A stretch of 13,487 nt of DNA from an uncultured Olsenella sp. (GTDB taxonomy: Bacteria > Actinomycetota > Coriobacteriia > Coriobacteriales > Atopobiaceae), in the NCBI GenBank assembly GCA_947253595.1, contig CAMXZR010000042.1, positions 1 to 13,487 on the forward strand. The letters run 5' to 3'. The position numbers were made by a program, and so were the translations under genes. A model generated the notes under the pieces. It did not search any database, was not told the origin of the DNA, and saw only the letters and a program-made list of their open reading frames with translations. Positions 1-7,082 of the stretch are shown here, one piece after another. How positions within the stretch are numbered: position 1 is the first letter of the stretch; each line of letters starts with the position of its first letter.

Positions 1-72
1 CCCGTGGCACCGTACCCCCGCCGCGCTCCTAGGCGCCCGTCCCGGGGGACGCTGGCGGAGTCGTCGCAGCCG

Positions 73-96
73 CCAGCTGGACCGACGCCCAGCTGG
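73..96. promoter_or_regulatory. Pair of CCAGCTGG palindromes, possible operator
   Basis: The 8-bp palindrome CCAGCTGG occurs at 73-80 and again at 89-96, with centres 16 bp apart. The second copy ends 2 bp before the -35 region of the promoter at 98-125. This placement (about -55 and -39 from the predicted start) suits a regulator site. A hairpin (GCTGGCGG 51-58 with CCGCCAGC 70-77) overlaps the first copy, so the repeat could instead belong to an RNA structure from an upstream transcript. No regulator is identified. Confidence 0.35.
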
Positions 97-97
97 C

Positions 98-125
98 TTT
101 GGCCAGGCAGGCATGCTGGTATACT
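98..125 (+). promoter_or_regulatory. Extended -10 promoter for the leader RNA and lipoprotein gene
   Basis: The -10 hexamer TATACT is at 120-125, preceded by TG at 117-118 (extended -10). A weak -35 TTTGGC lies at 98-103 with a 16-bp spacer. Transcription would start near 131-133, about 345 nt before the lipoprotein start codon. The -10 is one base from consensus; the poor -35 is compensated by the TGn element and perhaps by an activator bound at the CCAGCTGG pair. Confidence 0.6.
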
Positions 126-130
126 GTGCG

Positions 131-477
131 AAGCCTTACCCAGGTCTGTGGTTGCGGGCACAGCGCCCTAGTCCATGGCAGACGAGGCCAAAAGGATCCA
201 CGTAAGCCCGGGCGTGCGCGTCCGGGCGAGCATGGCTCGTCCTAGAGGTAAGTCGCACCGCCCGTCATACTCTGAGGCATACGGCCTCGCGGGCGAGAGG
301 GCCTCCAGTCAGGGCCGCCGCGGCGGCCACGGCAAAAGCCCCGGTGCGCGAGTGTGGGGTCAAATACCAGGTCAGCTGGGTAGGGCGGAGCTGCACCACC
401 GGGGAGCCGCGACGCGGTGCCCGGGAGGCGCGGACCGCGGTGCCAGTCAGGTGCTCGAAGAAGGCGAGAGGTGCAAG
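131..477 (+). ncRNA. Long structured leader or non-coding RNA, unidentified
   Basis: About 345 nt separate the promoter from the first credible coding start. The frame is open from an ATG at 175, but the translation (rich in G, R, S and A, with no domain) and the lack of a ribosome binding site argue against coding. Several hairpins are visible: GAGGC/GCCTC around 272-286, and a 16-bp palindrome GGCCGCCGCGGCGGCC around 314-329. The element GCGGTGCC is repeated in the last 80 nt. There is no T-run, so no intrinsic terminator separates it from the lipoprotein gene. It could be a riboswitch-like leader or a stable RNA. Because a ribosome hibernation gene lies close by, the raiA RNA class, known near such genes in Firmicutes and Actinobacteria, is one candidate. 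I cannot confirm its consensus by eye. Confidence 0.35.
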
Positions 478-1464
478 ATGAGGTTCCAGACGTCGAAGAT
501 GGTCGCCCCGCTCACGGCCGGACTGCTTCTCTCGCTTGCCTTGGGAGGGTGCAGCGTGCCCGACGTATCCCAGCTCGCCTCCATACCCGCCCGCCTGGCC
601 GAGCTCGCCCAGGGGATTCCCGACCCCCTGGCAAAGACCAGCGTGGAGGACGCCCTCGCCGCCCGCGCGAGCAAGTCGCCCCAGGTCTCGGACGCCGCCC
701 TCGTCAAGCCCGGAACCCTCACCGTGGGGCTCAAGGCCTCCTCGGTGGGCGTCCCCTTCTGTGCCCAGCTCGAGGGGGGCGACTTCGTGGGCCTGGACGT
801 CGACCTCGCCTCCGCCGTAGCGGACGAGCTCGGTCTCAAGGTGAGCTTCGTGAGTGTTCCCAGCGCGAGCGGCGCCCTGGGCGCCAGCTGCGACGTGGTC
901 ATGGACACCCGCGCCACGGATTCCGGCTCGGTTGCGGCGGTGGGCAGCTACTCGCAGTCGGCGACCGCCTTCTTCCATAAGGGAGACACCGGCGTGGCCA
1001 AGGTGGAGGACCTCTCGTCCAAGACCGTGGGCCTGCAGGACGGCTCCGTCTCCCAGAAGGCCCTGCGCTCCACGGGCCTGGTCATGGAGGAGAAGACCTT
1101 CTCCAACCTCAACGAGGCCTTCGCCGCGCTTGACGCGGGCAACGTGGACTACGTGCTCTGCGACGCCTATTCGGGCGCCTTCCTCTCCATAAGCTACAGA
1201 GACGTCGCCTTTGCCGGCACGCTCGACGCCCCCGCCTCCCAGGGGATCGGCGTGCTTCCCACCAACACCGAGCTACAGTCGGGCATCAAGGCCGCCCTCG
1301 ATGCCCTGCAGTCCAACGGCATCGAGGCGGGCATCCGCACGCGCTGGCTGGGCGACATGCCCCAGCTGGGCGACACCAGCCGGGTGAGGGACGTCCCCGC
1401 CCCCGCGGGGGACGAGGCCGCTGCGGCGGGCGGGGAGGCCGGCTCCAACGCCGCCACCGTTTAG
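478..1464 (+). CDS. Lipoprotein amino-acid-type ABC transporter solute-binding protein (SBP_bac_3 family)
   Basis: This 328-residue protein has a basic N-terminus, a hydrophobic segment and a lipobox-like LGGC (22-25), so it should be processed and lipidated at Cys25 and tethered outside the membrane. After a Ser/Ala-rich linker, residues about 78-295 match the family 3 solute-binding fold used for polar amino acids: LTVGLKASSVGVPFC (81-95), GDFVGLDVDLASAVADELG (101-119), SKTVGLQDGS (181-190) and the C-terminal RWLG (289-292). The last 30 residues are low-complexity Ala/Gly. The start at 478 is chosen because a GAGAGG site lies just upstream and the signal peptide begins there; the in-frame ATG at 175 would bury the signal peptide. 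No permease or ATPase gene is present nearby, so this is an orphan binding protein here; partners may lie upstream or elsewhere. The family is clear; the ligand is unknown. Confidence 0.85.
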   Translation: MRFQTSKMVAPLTAGLLLSLALGGCSVPDVSQLASIPARLAELAQGIPDPLAKTSVEDALAARASKSPQVSDAALVKPGTLTVGLKASSVGVPFCAQLEGGDFVGLDVDLASAVADELGLKVSFVSVPSASGALGASCDVVMDTRATDSGSVAAVGSYSQSATAFFHKGDTGVAKVEDLSSKTVGLQDGSVSQKALRSTGLVMEEKTFSNLNEAFAALDAGNVDYVLCDAYSGAFLSISYRDVAFAGTLDAPASQGIGVLPTNTELQSGIKAALDALQSNGIEAGIRTRWLGDMPQLGDTSRVRDVPAPAGDEAAAAGGEAGSNAATV

Positions 1465-1594
1465 GGCACAGCCGCCGCAGGACGTCCCGCCGCTTGTCGA
1501 AAGAGACTGCCCCCGCAGCCCCTCCTGGGGTATCTATGAATCACGGCGGGTCCCCTCGGGGCTCGCGCAAGGCACGCGACGCAAGGAGGTACTG
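1465..1594 (+). promoter_or_regulatory. Intergenic region with possible hpf promoter
   Basis: The 130-bp gap has a -10-like TATCTA at 1532-1537 that can also be read as GGGTAT (1529-1534), the -10 of stress-type (SigB-like) promoters. No good -35 is at the right distance for either. A small CCCC-TCCT-GGGG hairpin (1520-1531) abuts it. The gap ends in the consensus Shine-Dalgarno AAGGAGGT (1583-1590), 4 nt before the hpf ATG, the strongest ribosome binding site in the window. Confidence 0.35.
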
Positions 1595-2194
1595 ATGGTC
1601 GACATCAAGATTTCGGGACGCAAGGTCTCCGTTTCTGATGGCATGCGCGACCACGTTCTTGACAAGGTGGGCGAGTCCCTCAAGGTGTTTGACATCCAGC
1701 CCATGAGCTGCGACGTCGTACTGCGCGTCGACAAGAATCCCTCCAACCCCGACCGCCGCACCTGCGAGATCACGGTGTTCGTCCGCGACAACGTGGTGCG
1801 CGTCGAGGCGAGCAACCAGGACATGTACGCCGCCATAGACGACGCGGCGGACAAGGCCACCCGGCAGCTGCGCAAGTACAAGACGCGCATCATCGACCGC
1901 AAGCAGCGCTCCAAGCAGCGCTCCCAGCAGACCATCCGTGGGGGCGCGGAGCTGGGCAACCTAGACGAGCTCCTCGAGGGAGAGGAGCTTGACGACCAGC
2001 TGGTGCGCGAGAAGTACGTCGACCTCGCGCCCATGACCGAGGAGGAGGCCCTGGTCCAGACCGACCTCCTGGGCCACGACTTCTTTGTTTTCGAGAATGC
2101 CACGACCGGCCTCGTGAACGTCATCTACCACCGTCATAATGGCGGCTACGGCATAATCAAGCCGAAGATCGAGACCGAAGACGGCGAGTTATAG
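1595..2194 (+). CDS. hpf: Long-form ribosome hibernation promoting factor (HPF/RaiA family)
   Basis: The 199-residue protein is a long-form HPF, which binds the 30S decoding region and pairs 70S ribosomes into inactive 100S dimers under stress. Residues 1-105 are the S30AE ribosome-binding domain (VDIKISGRKVSVSDGMRDHV at the start, then a basic helix ending RKYKTRIIDRKQRSKQR). A flexible acidic linker (about 118-137) leads to the C-terminal dimerisation domain (138-190), with LVREKYVDLAPMTEEEALVQ and the conserved HDFFVFENATTGLVNVIYHR. Length and two-domain order are normal for Gram-positive long HPFs. The start is fixed by the perfect AAGGAGGT. The degV gene begins 10 bp after its stop, so the two are probably co-transcribed. 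Confidence 0.96.
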   Translation: MVDIKISGRKVSVSDGMRDHVLDKVGESLKVFDIQPMSCDVVLRVDKNPSNPDRRTCEITVFVRDNVVRVEASNQDMYAAIDDAADKATRQLRKYKTRIIDRKQRSKQRSQQTIRGGAELGNLDELLEGEELDDQLVREKYVDLAPMTEEEALVQTDLLGHDFFVFENATTGLVNVIYHRHNGGYGIIKPKIETEDGEL

Positions 2195-2204
2195 CGAGGT
2201 TCGC

Positions 2205-3251
2205 ATGAGCCAGAGCGACCAGAGCTCACCCAAGGACGCGAGGACGGCAGAGGCCCCGGCCGACGTGAGAAACGTGGGCAGGGCCTACCACCAGAAGCGC
2301 AACGTCAGGATCATCCTGGACTCCACCGCGGACTTCGCCCCCGGCGTGGCCGAGCGGCTGGGCGTCGAGGTGATTCCCTTCAGCTACGTCGACGCGGACG
2401 GCATCGAGCATCAGGACGACCGTTGGCAGGAGCAGGACCCGCACGAGTTCTACGAGCACATGCGCAAGAACCCGGGCGAGCACTTTCACACGGCGGCGGT
2501 CACGCCGGGGCGCTACTTCGAGGTCTTCGAGCGCGCCGCCCAGGAGGGCCTGCCTACCATCTACATGGGCCTGCCCGCAGGGCTCTCGAGCTCCATCGAC
2601 TCCGCCCGCCAGGCGGCCCGAATGATCCGCGAGAAGTACCCCGACTTCGAGCTCTACGTCCTGGACAGGCGCTGCGACTCCTCCGCGGGCCAGCTCCTGG
2701 CCATCGAGGTGGTACGGCAGGCGTCCTACGGGCTCACGGCCGCCGAGCTCTACGAGTGGGCAAAGGACGCGCGCTACTTCATCCACGGCTACTTCACGCT
2801 GGACAGCTTCGACGCCCTCGCGGCGGGCGGGCGCATCCCCCCGGCTGCGGCAAACGTCGGCGGGAAGCTCGACATCAAGCCCGAGCTCTCGTACGACCTC
2901 AACGGGGCACTGTCCCTGCGGGGCATGTGCCGCGGGCGCAAGAAGGCCCTGCGCGCCATCATCCAGGACTTCAGGGAGAACTACGCCCACGATCCGTCAC
3001 TCCCGCTGGGAATCGTCTCGACCGACGCCCAGAAGGACGCCGACTGGCTCGAGGCCCAGATCCGCAAGGAGAAGGGCTGCGAGGACCTGAGCATCATCCA
3101 GAGCACGGTGTCGCCCATCCTGGGCGCACACGTGGGGCCGGGCATGGTGGCGCTGGTGTTCTGGGGCAAGGACCGGAGGGAGAAGATCTCCCTCACCGAC
3201 CGCATCGCCCGCAAGGTCAAGAAAGGTGCGCGTGGGCCCGAGGAGGGCTAG
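2205..3251 (+). CDS. DegV family (FakB-like) fatty-acid-binding protein
   Basis: The 348-residue protein carries the DegV signatures: IILDSTADF (36-44), ending the first strand where these proteins bind the lipid carboxylate; AGLSSSIDSAR (125-135); LDRRCDSSAGQ (153-163); LAAGGRI (205-211); and the closing HVGPGMVAL (309-317). Family members bind a fatty acid, and many (FakB) present it to a DAK-domain fatty acid kinase (FakA) to make acyl-phosphate for phospholipid synthesis. No fakA is seen in this window. It has about 33 extra polar residues at the N-terminus and a basic tail, making it longer than the usual 280-290. The start at 2205 has a modest GAGGT site (2197-2201) overlapping the hpf intergenic gap, which suggests translation coupled to hpf. 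An internal start is possible but less likely because no better site is seen. Confidence 0.9.
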   Translation: MSQSDQSSPKDARTAEAPADVRNVGRAYHQKRNVRIILDSTADFAPGVAERLGVEVIPFSYVDADGIEHQDDRWQEQDPHEFYEHMRKNPGEHFHTAAVTPGRYFEVFERAAQEGLPTIYMGLPAGLSSSIDSARQAARMIREKYPDFELYVLDRRCDSSAGQLLAIEVVRQASYGLTAAELYEWAKDARYFIHGYFTLDSFDALAAGGRIPPAAANVGGKLDIKPELSYDLNGALSLRGMCRGRKKALRAIIQDFRENYAHDPSLPLGIVSTDAQKDADWLEAQIRKEKGCEDLSIIQSTVSPILGAHVGPGMVALVFWGKDRREKISLTDRIARKVKKGARGPEEG

Positions 3252-3270
3252 CGCACGACTGTAGGGGTCA

Positions 3271-3305
3271 CGTGCCACCGGGTGCCCGAGGCGTCCGGTG
3301 GCATG
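3271..3305 (+). repeat. Inverted repeat between degV and the dehydrogenase gene
   Basis: TGCCACCGG (3273-3281) is the exact complement of CCGGTGGCA (3295-3303), around a 13-nt loop; the stem can extend by two pairs (one G-U) to 3271-3305. No T-run follows, so it is not a standard terminator. It lies 25 bp before the next start codon and could be an attenuating hairpin or a protein-binding dyad. Confidence 0.5.
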
Positions 3306-3329
3306 CCCATGTGAGAAAGGCACGAGCGC

Positions 3330-4364
3330 ATGACCAACAGCATCAGGAAGGTCGCCCTCATCGGAACCGGGATCATGGGGGCGCCCATCGCGGGGCACAT
3401 CCTGGACGCGGGCTTCGACCTCACCGTCCACAACCGAACGCCCGAGAAGGCCCAGGACCTGGTGGAGAGGGGCGCGCACTGGGCCGCGAGTCCCGCCGAG
3501 GCGGCAAGGGACGCTGACGTGGTCCTGACCATGGTGGGGTATCCCTCCGACGTCGAGGACGTCTACCTGGCGAGCGACGGCGTCATTCGCGCCAGCAGGA
3601 AGGGCGCCTACCTGATCGACCTCAGCACGAGCGCGGCGGAGCTCGCCCGCGACATCCACGACGCCTCCGAGGTCGAGGACAGGCACGCCTTCGACTGCCC
3701 CGTCACGGGAGGTCAGGCCGGGGCCGAGGCCGGCACGCTCACGCTCTTCGTGGGCGCGGACGAGAAGGCCGCAGCCCCCGTGCTGCCGCTTCTCCAGTGC
3801 TTCTCCGACAAGATCTTCTACTTCGGCCGGGCGGGCATGGGCCAGACGGCCAAGCACTGCAACCAGGTCTCCCTGGCGTCCTGCATGATGGGCTATGCAG
3901 AGGCCATGGCCCTCGCCGAGGCGGCCGGGCTGGACGAGGCGACCATGCTGGAGGCCGTGGGCTCGGGCATGGGCGGCTCCGTGGCCATGACCATGCTCGC
4001 GCCCAAGGTCCTCACAGGCGACTGGAAACCCGGCTTCATGGCCGAGCACCTGCTCAAGGACCTCAGGCTCTCGCTCTATGAGGCGGAGCAGATGGGCATC
4101 TCGCTCCCCTCGACCGACACGGCCTTCAACCTCTTCGACCTGCTCTGCCAGGTGGACGGCTCGCGCCTGGGCACCCAGGCCCTCTCTCTCCTCTATGCCG
4201 AGGAGGAGGCGGGCGCTGCGGCGGGCCTCGACTGGTCAAAGGCCCAGCCGGCCCACGACGAGGACGGCTGCGACTGCGGCCACGAACACGGCGACTGCGG
4301 CCACGACCACGGCGACGGCGAGTGCTCCTGCGGGCACGACCACGCGCATCATCACCACGGGTAG
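3330..4364 (+). CDS. Beta-hydroxyacid dehydrogenase (3-hydroxyisobutyrate dehydrogenase family) with His/Cys-rich tail
   Basis: The 344-residue protein has all hallmarks of NAD(P)-dependent beta-hydroxyacid dehydrogenases, which oxidise 3-hydroxyisobutyrate, or reduce tartronate semialdehyde or related short acids, in the cytoplasm. The Rossmann motif is ALIGTGIMGAPIAGHIL (9-25); the substrate motif DCPVTGGQAGAEAGTLTLFVG is at 122-142; the catalytic lysine is K175 in GMGQTAKHCNQ; and KDLRLSLYEAEQMGISLP is at 243-260. The core ends near residue 300. Residues 309-344 form an extra tail with 11 His and 5 Cys arranged as CxC and HxH repeats, ending HHHH, resembling metal-storage tails of nickel or zinc chaperones. 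The tail is uninterrupted in frame and ends at TAG. The start has a weak AGAAAGG site. The exact substrate cannot be told from sequence. Confidence 0.92.
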   Translation: MTNSIRKVALIGTGIMGAPIAGHILDAGFDLTVHNRTPEKAQDLVERGAHWAASPAEAARDADVVLTMVGYPSDVEDVYLASDGVIRASRKGAYLIDLSTSAAELARDIHDASEVEDRHAFDCPVTGGQAGAEAGTLTLFVGADEKAAAPVLPLLQCFSDKIFYFGRAGMGQTAKHCNQVSLASCMMGYAEAMALAEAAGLDEATMLEAVGSGMGGSVAMTMLAPKVLTGDWKPGFMAEHLLKDLRLSLYEAEQMGISLPSTDTAFNLFDLLCQVDGSRLGTQALSLLYAEEEAGAAAGLDWSKAQPAHDEDGCDCGHEHGDCGHDHGDGECSCGHDHAHHHHG

Positions 4365-4573
4365 GGGAGGCCGGACCAGCGGAAGCCTACGTCCGGGATG
4401 TCCCTCGGCCTCGTCTCGGAGTTAGTCTCGCCTTTTTTTTGGGTATAAAAAGCTAATTGGGACTGAATCTCGCCAAAAATGGCGTCGTTCGCCCACCCCA
4501 AAGGCACCAATCCACGCACGCGTTCCGGGCCTAAGACCTGCCCGCACCGCGCAGAAAGGAACAGGCCCCCCGC
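4365..4573 (+). promoter_or_regulatory. AT-rich promoter island before the NYN gene, with poly-T tract
   Basis: This 209-bp gap contains an 8-T run (4433-4440) followed at once by GGGTATAAAA (4441-4450). TATAAA (4444-4449) is a strong -10; TTAGTC (4422-4427) is a weak -35 with a 16-bp spacer. Read as GGGTAT (4441-4446) it also resembles a SigB-type -10. The T-run could serve as the terminator of the dehydrogenase gene, but its best stem (GAGGCCG 4367-4373 with CGGCCTC 4406-4412) ends 20 nt too early. A small hairpin, CGCC/GGCG with an A-rich loop, lies at 4471-4484 in the leader. AAAGGA (4555-4560) is the nearest ribosome site, a rather long 13 nt from the ATG. Confidence 0.5.
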
Positions 4574-5350
4574 ATGAACGAACTAACCCAGAGGTCGATG
4601 GCCGTTCTCATCGACTACGAGAACCTTGCCTTGGGCACGGGCAAGAGGCGTCGCAACGGCCACCAGGACCCCGGCCCCCGTCCCGACGTCAAGCGCATCC
4701 TCGAGCGCCTGGTGGACAAGGGCCGCATCACCGCCAAGCGTGCCTACTGCGACTGGCAGCGCTTCGATGACGCAATCACGCCCCTGCACGAGCTGGGCAT
4801 CGAGCTCATCGAGATTCCGGACCGCGCCTACACCGGCAAGAACTCAGCCGACATTCGCCTGGCCGTTGACGCGGTCGAGATGTGCCTCACCAAGGACCAC
4901 ATCGACACCTTCGCCATCCTTTCGGGAGACTCGGACTTCTCACCCTTGGTCTCGAAGCTCAAGGAGTTCGGCAAGACGGTGATTGGCGTGGGCATGAAGG
5001 AGTCCACGAGCAGCCTCCTTGCCGAGGTCTGCGACGAGTTCATCTTCTACGAGGACATCGTGAGCCAGGGGGGCGTTCCAGACTACACGCAGAAGGTTCC
5101 CAAGGAGAGACACGAGGCGTACCAGCTCCTCTTCGAGACCATCGACGCGCTCCAGGGAGAGAGCGACAGCGCCGTGCTCGCCTCGCGCCTCAAGGACACC
5201 ATGAAGCGCAAGCGCCCCCAGTTCAGCGAGCGCAGCTACGGCTACCGTTCGTTCAGCAACCTTCTGCGCGAGGCGTCCAAGCTGGGGTTCATCGAGATTC
5301 ACCAGGATACGAAGAGCGGCACCGTCATGGTGGACGGCTTTGCCGAGTAG
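4574..5350 (+). CDS. NYN domain ribonuclease-like protein with C-terminal OST-HTH/LOTUS domain
   Basis: Residues 9-160 form an NYN (LabA/DUF88, PIN-like) domain with the acidic metal-binding residues in place: D14 in VLIDYEN (11-17), D93 in NSADIRLAVDA (90-100), and D119/D121 in ILSGDSDFSPLV (115-126). This fold usually cleaves RNA. Residues about 177-250 (ERHEAYQLLFETIDAL, then RSYGYRSFSNLLREASKLGFIEI) match the OST-HTH/LOTUS winged helix thought to bind RNA, often G-rich or structured. NYN plus LOTUS is a known bacterial architecture of unknown pathway. An insert at 21-38 (KRRRNGHQDPGPRP) adds a basic loop. The distant ribosome site leaves Met9 (4598) as an alternative start. The next gene starts 16 bp after the stop, so they are likely co-transcribed. 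Confidence 0.88.
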   Translation: MNELTQRSMAVLIDYENLALGTGKRRRNGHQDPGPRPDVKRILERLVDKGRITAKRAYCDWQRFDDAITPLHELGIELIEIPDRAYTGKNSADIRLAVDAVEMCLTKDHIDTFAILSGDSDFSPLVSKLKEFGKTVIGVGMKESTSSLLAEVCDEFIFYEDIVSQGGVPDYTQKVPKERHEAYQLLFETIDALQGESDSAVLASRLKDTMKRKRPQFSERSYGYRSFSNLLREASKLGFIEIHQDTKSGTVMVDGFAE

Positions 5351-5366
5351 AAGAAGGGAAGCGCGC

Positions 5367-5948
5367 ATGTCCGAACCCACCGAGGAAGAGAAGACCTCCG
5401 CAGCTCCGGCGGCGCTCGTCGACCAGCTGTCGGCGGCGGGTCGTCGCAGTCGACAGGACGCGGCCCACGCCATCGAGTCTATCGCGCGGACGAGTCCCGA
5501 GCTGCTGCTTCCCCATGCGGACAGGCTCGTCGAGGCGCTGGGGCGTCCCGAGGCCCAGACGCGCTGGGAGGTGCTCTCGACGCTCTCAGAGATGGTACAG
5601 GTAGATGCTGATGCGGTGGCGGACGCCTTCGAGGGTGCCGAGTCGTCCCTCTTCGACGAGGGTTCGGCTACCGTACGACTCGCAGCCTTTCGCTTCCTCG
5701 CACGCCTCGGGTCCACCGGTGCGCGCATGTCCGACGAGGTCTGGCCACTTCTGGACGAGGCGGTGCAGTGCTATCACGGCGACCCCGAGTACCGTGACAT
5801 GCTGGCCTGCCTCCTGGACTTCGCGCACGGCGAGCTCTCGGAGGCCACGAGCCAGGCACTCGCTGCCCGCGTGGGCTTCGACGCGGAGAACGGCAGGGGC
5901 TACATCAGGAGCTTCTCGGAGCAGATTGTGGCGGGGCTGGACAGGTAG
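5367..5948 (+). CDS. HEAT-like alpha-helical repeat protein, uncharacterised
   Basis: This 193-residue soluble protein is almost wholly predicted helices in pairs that look like HEAT/ARM repeats: SRQDAAHAIESIARTSPELLLPHADRLVEALGR, then PEAQTRWEVLSTLSEMVQVD, then GSATVRLAAFRFLARLGSTG, and a final helical cap. The WEVLSTLSEM and VRLAAFRFLA segments fit the repeat pattern of paired helices with conserved small residues. Such proteins are scaffolds or binding platforms; no enzyme motif is visible. The start at 5367 is preferred because AAGAAGGG (5351-5358) sits about 8 nt before it; an upstream ATG at 5340 overlaps the NYN gene out of frame. It is 16 bp downstream of the NYN gene and probably forms one operon with it. 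The name is structural only; no function is claimed. Confidence 0.75.
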   Translation: MSEPTEEEKTSAAPAALVDQLSAAGRRSRQDAAHAIESIARTSPELLLPHADRLVEALGRPEAQTRWEVLSTLSEMVQVDADAVADAFEGAESSLFDEGSATVRLAAFRFLARLGSTGARMSDEVWPLLDEAVQCYHGDPEYRDMLACLLDFAHGELSEATSQALAARVGFDAENGRGYIRSFSEQIVAGLDR

Positions 5949-6017
5949 GCAGCGCCAGACGGCGTACAAACGAACGGCGGCCCCGAAGGCGGCTGTGGGA
6001 TTCAAGGAGGTTCGCGC

Positions 6018-6956
6018 ATGGCGAACGAGAACGAGGAGAAAGACGTCGAGACGCAGGGCAAGAGGCCCAAGGACGCTGCCGTGGCCTCGACGGGTGCCGC
6101 AGGTGCCCAGTCCGGCCCTGCCAGCGCGCTGGCGAGGCTCGGCGTGCCCGCCTGGGTCGGCGTTGCCGTGGCCTGCGCCGTCCTGGGCATCCTGGTGGGC
6201 AGGTTCCTGCTGGGCGGAGGCTCAGGGAGCGCCCTGGGCAAGACGACCCTCCAGGAGTCCGAGCTGGACACCACCGTCGCGACCTACGTCTACAACGGCA
6301 AGAGCCACAACCTGAGCGCCCGCGACGTCATCACGTCGCAGTCCTCGCTCAACTCGTCCAAGAAGGACGACGGGAGCTACGCGCTTCCCTCTGCCGACAA
6401 GATTCTTGCGGCTGCGCGCTCGCAGATCCTCCAGGAGGAGGTCAAGAGCCGCAACATCGAGGTCAGCGACGAGGATCGCGACGCCTTTGCCACGAAGTAC
6501 ATCGGCACCACCAACTACGACAGCGTGGCGTCGAGCTACGGCATGGACGCCGACACCGTGAAGCGGATGCTCTCGCAGTCCGCGGCCCTCGCCAAGCTTC
6601 GCGGCCAGGTCGTGACCACCGACGCCGGCACCCAGCCCACCGCCCCTGACAAGCCCGAGTCGGGCAAGGAGGACGAGGCCACCGCCGCCTACGCCCAGTA
6701 CGTCATCGGCCTCGCCGGTGACGAGTGGGACAGCTCCGCGAACGCCTGGAAGTCCTCCGACGGTGCCTATGCCACCGCTCTCGCCGACCACACCGTGACC
6801 AACGACTCCGCCACCTACGAGGCCGCCCAGGCCGCCTACCACGTGGCCTACCAGAAGTACTCCACTGCCGCCTCTGCGGGTGCCTCCCAGTGGACCGACT
6901 TCGTGAACGGCCTGCTCAGCAAGGCGACTATCAGCATGTCCGCACTCAACGCGTAG
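6018..6956 (+). CDS. Membrane-anchored SurA-N-like protein of unknown function
   Basis: The 312-residue protein has a charged, disordered cytoplasmic N-terminus (1-43), one transmembrane helix (44-66, VPAWVGVAVACAVLGILVG) and an outward-facing remainder. Residues about 125-200 (ADKILAAARSQILQEEVKSRNIEVSDEDRDAF, then MDADTVKRMLSQSAALAKL) resemble the helical chaperone domain shared by SurA, PrsA and trigger factor. The parvulin PPIase domain that usually follows is absent; instead there is an Ala/Ser/Thr/Tyr-rich helical tail (216-312). It could therefore be a secretion chaperone-like or adaptor protein. The consensus AAGGAGG (6005-6011) 6 nt before the ATG fixes the start. It follows the HEAT-like gene by 69 bp on the same strand and may be in the same operon. 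Fold assignment is moderate; function unknown. Confidence 0.75.
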   Translation: MANENEEKDVETQGKRPKDAAVASTGAAGAQSGPASALARLGVPAWVGVAVACAVLGILVGRFLLGGGSGSALGKTTLQESELDTTVATYVYNGKSHNLSARDVITSQSSLNSSKKDDGSYALPSADKILAAARSQILQEEVKSRNIEVSDEDRDAFATKYIGTTNYDSVASSYGMDADTVKRMLSQSAALAKLRGQVVTTDAGTQPTAPDKPESGKEDEATAAYAQYVIGLAGDEWDSSANAWKSSDGAYATALADHTVTNDSATYEAAQAAYHVAYQKYSTAASAGASQWTDFVNGLLSKATISMSALNA

Positions 6957-7082
6957 GGGGGTGCGCTCCGGCGCTGGCGCGGGTACGGGTTTCGGTGCGT
7001 GTTCCGACGCGCGCGGGCGCCGGCATGCTCAGGTGCGAACGCGTTCCCCGGCGTGGCTGTCGGTGGCGTCGACTTCTTCTGT

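Noticed and set aside
360..460. T-box, ZTP or SAM riboswitch fragments (CACCACCGGGGAGCC, GCGCGGACCGCGG, GGTGCC)
   Set aside because: Each resembles a conserved core only in part: the UGGN tRNA-pairing bulge of a T-box and the second conserved half of the ZTP element are missing. Kept only as an unidentified structured leader.
175..477. In-frame N-terminal extension of the lipoprotein gene from ATG 175
   Set aside because: No ribosome site, Gly/Arg-rich non-domain translation, and it would hide the signal peptide and lipobox that start at 478.
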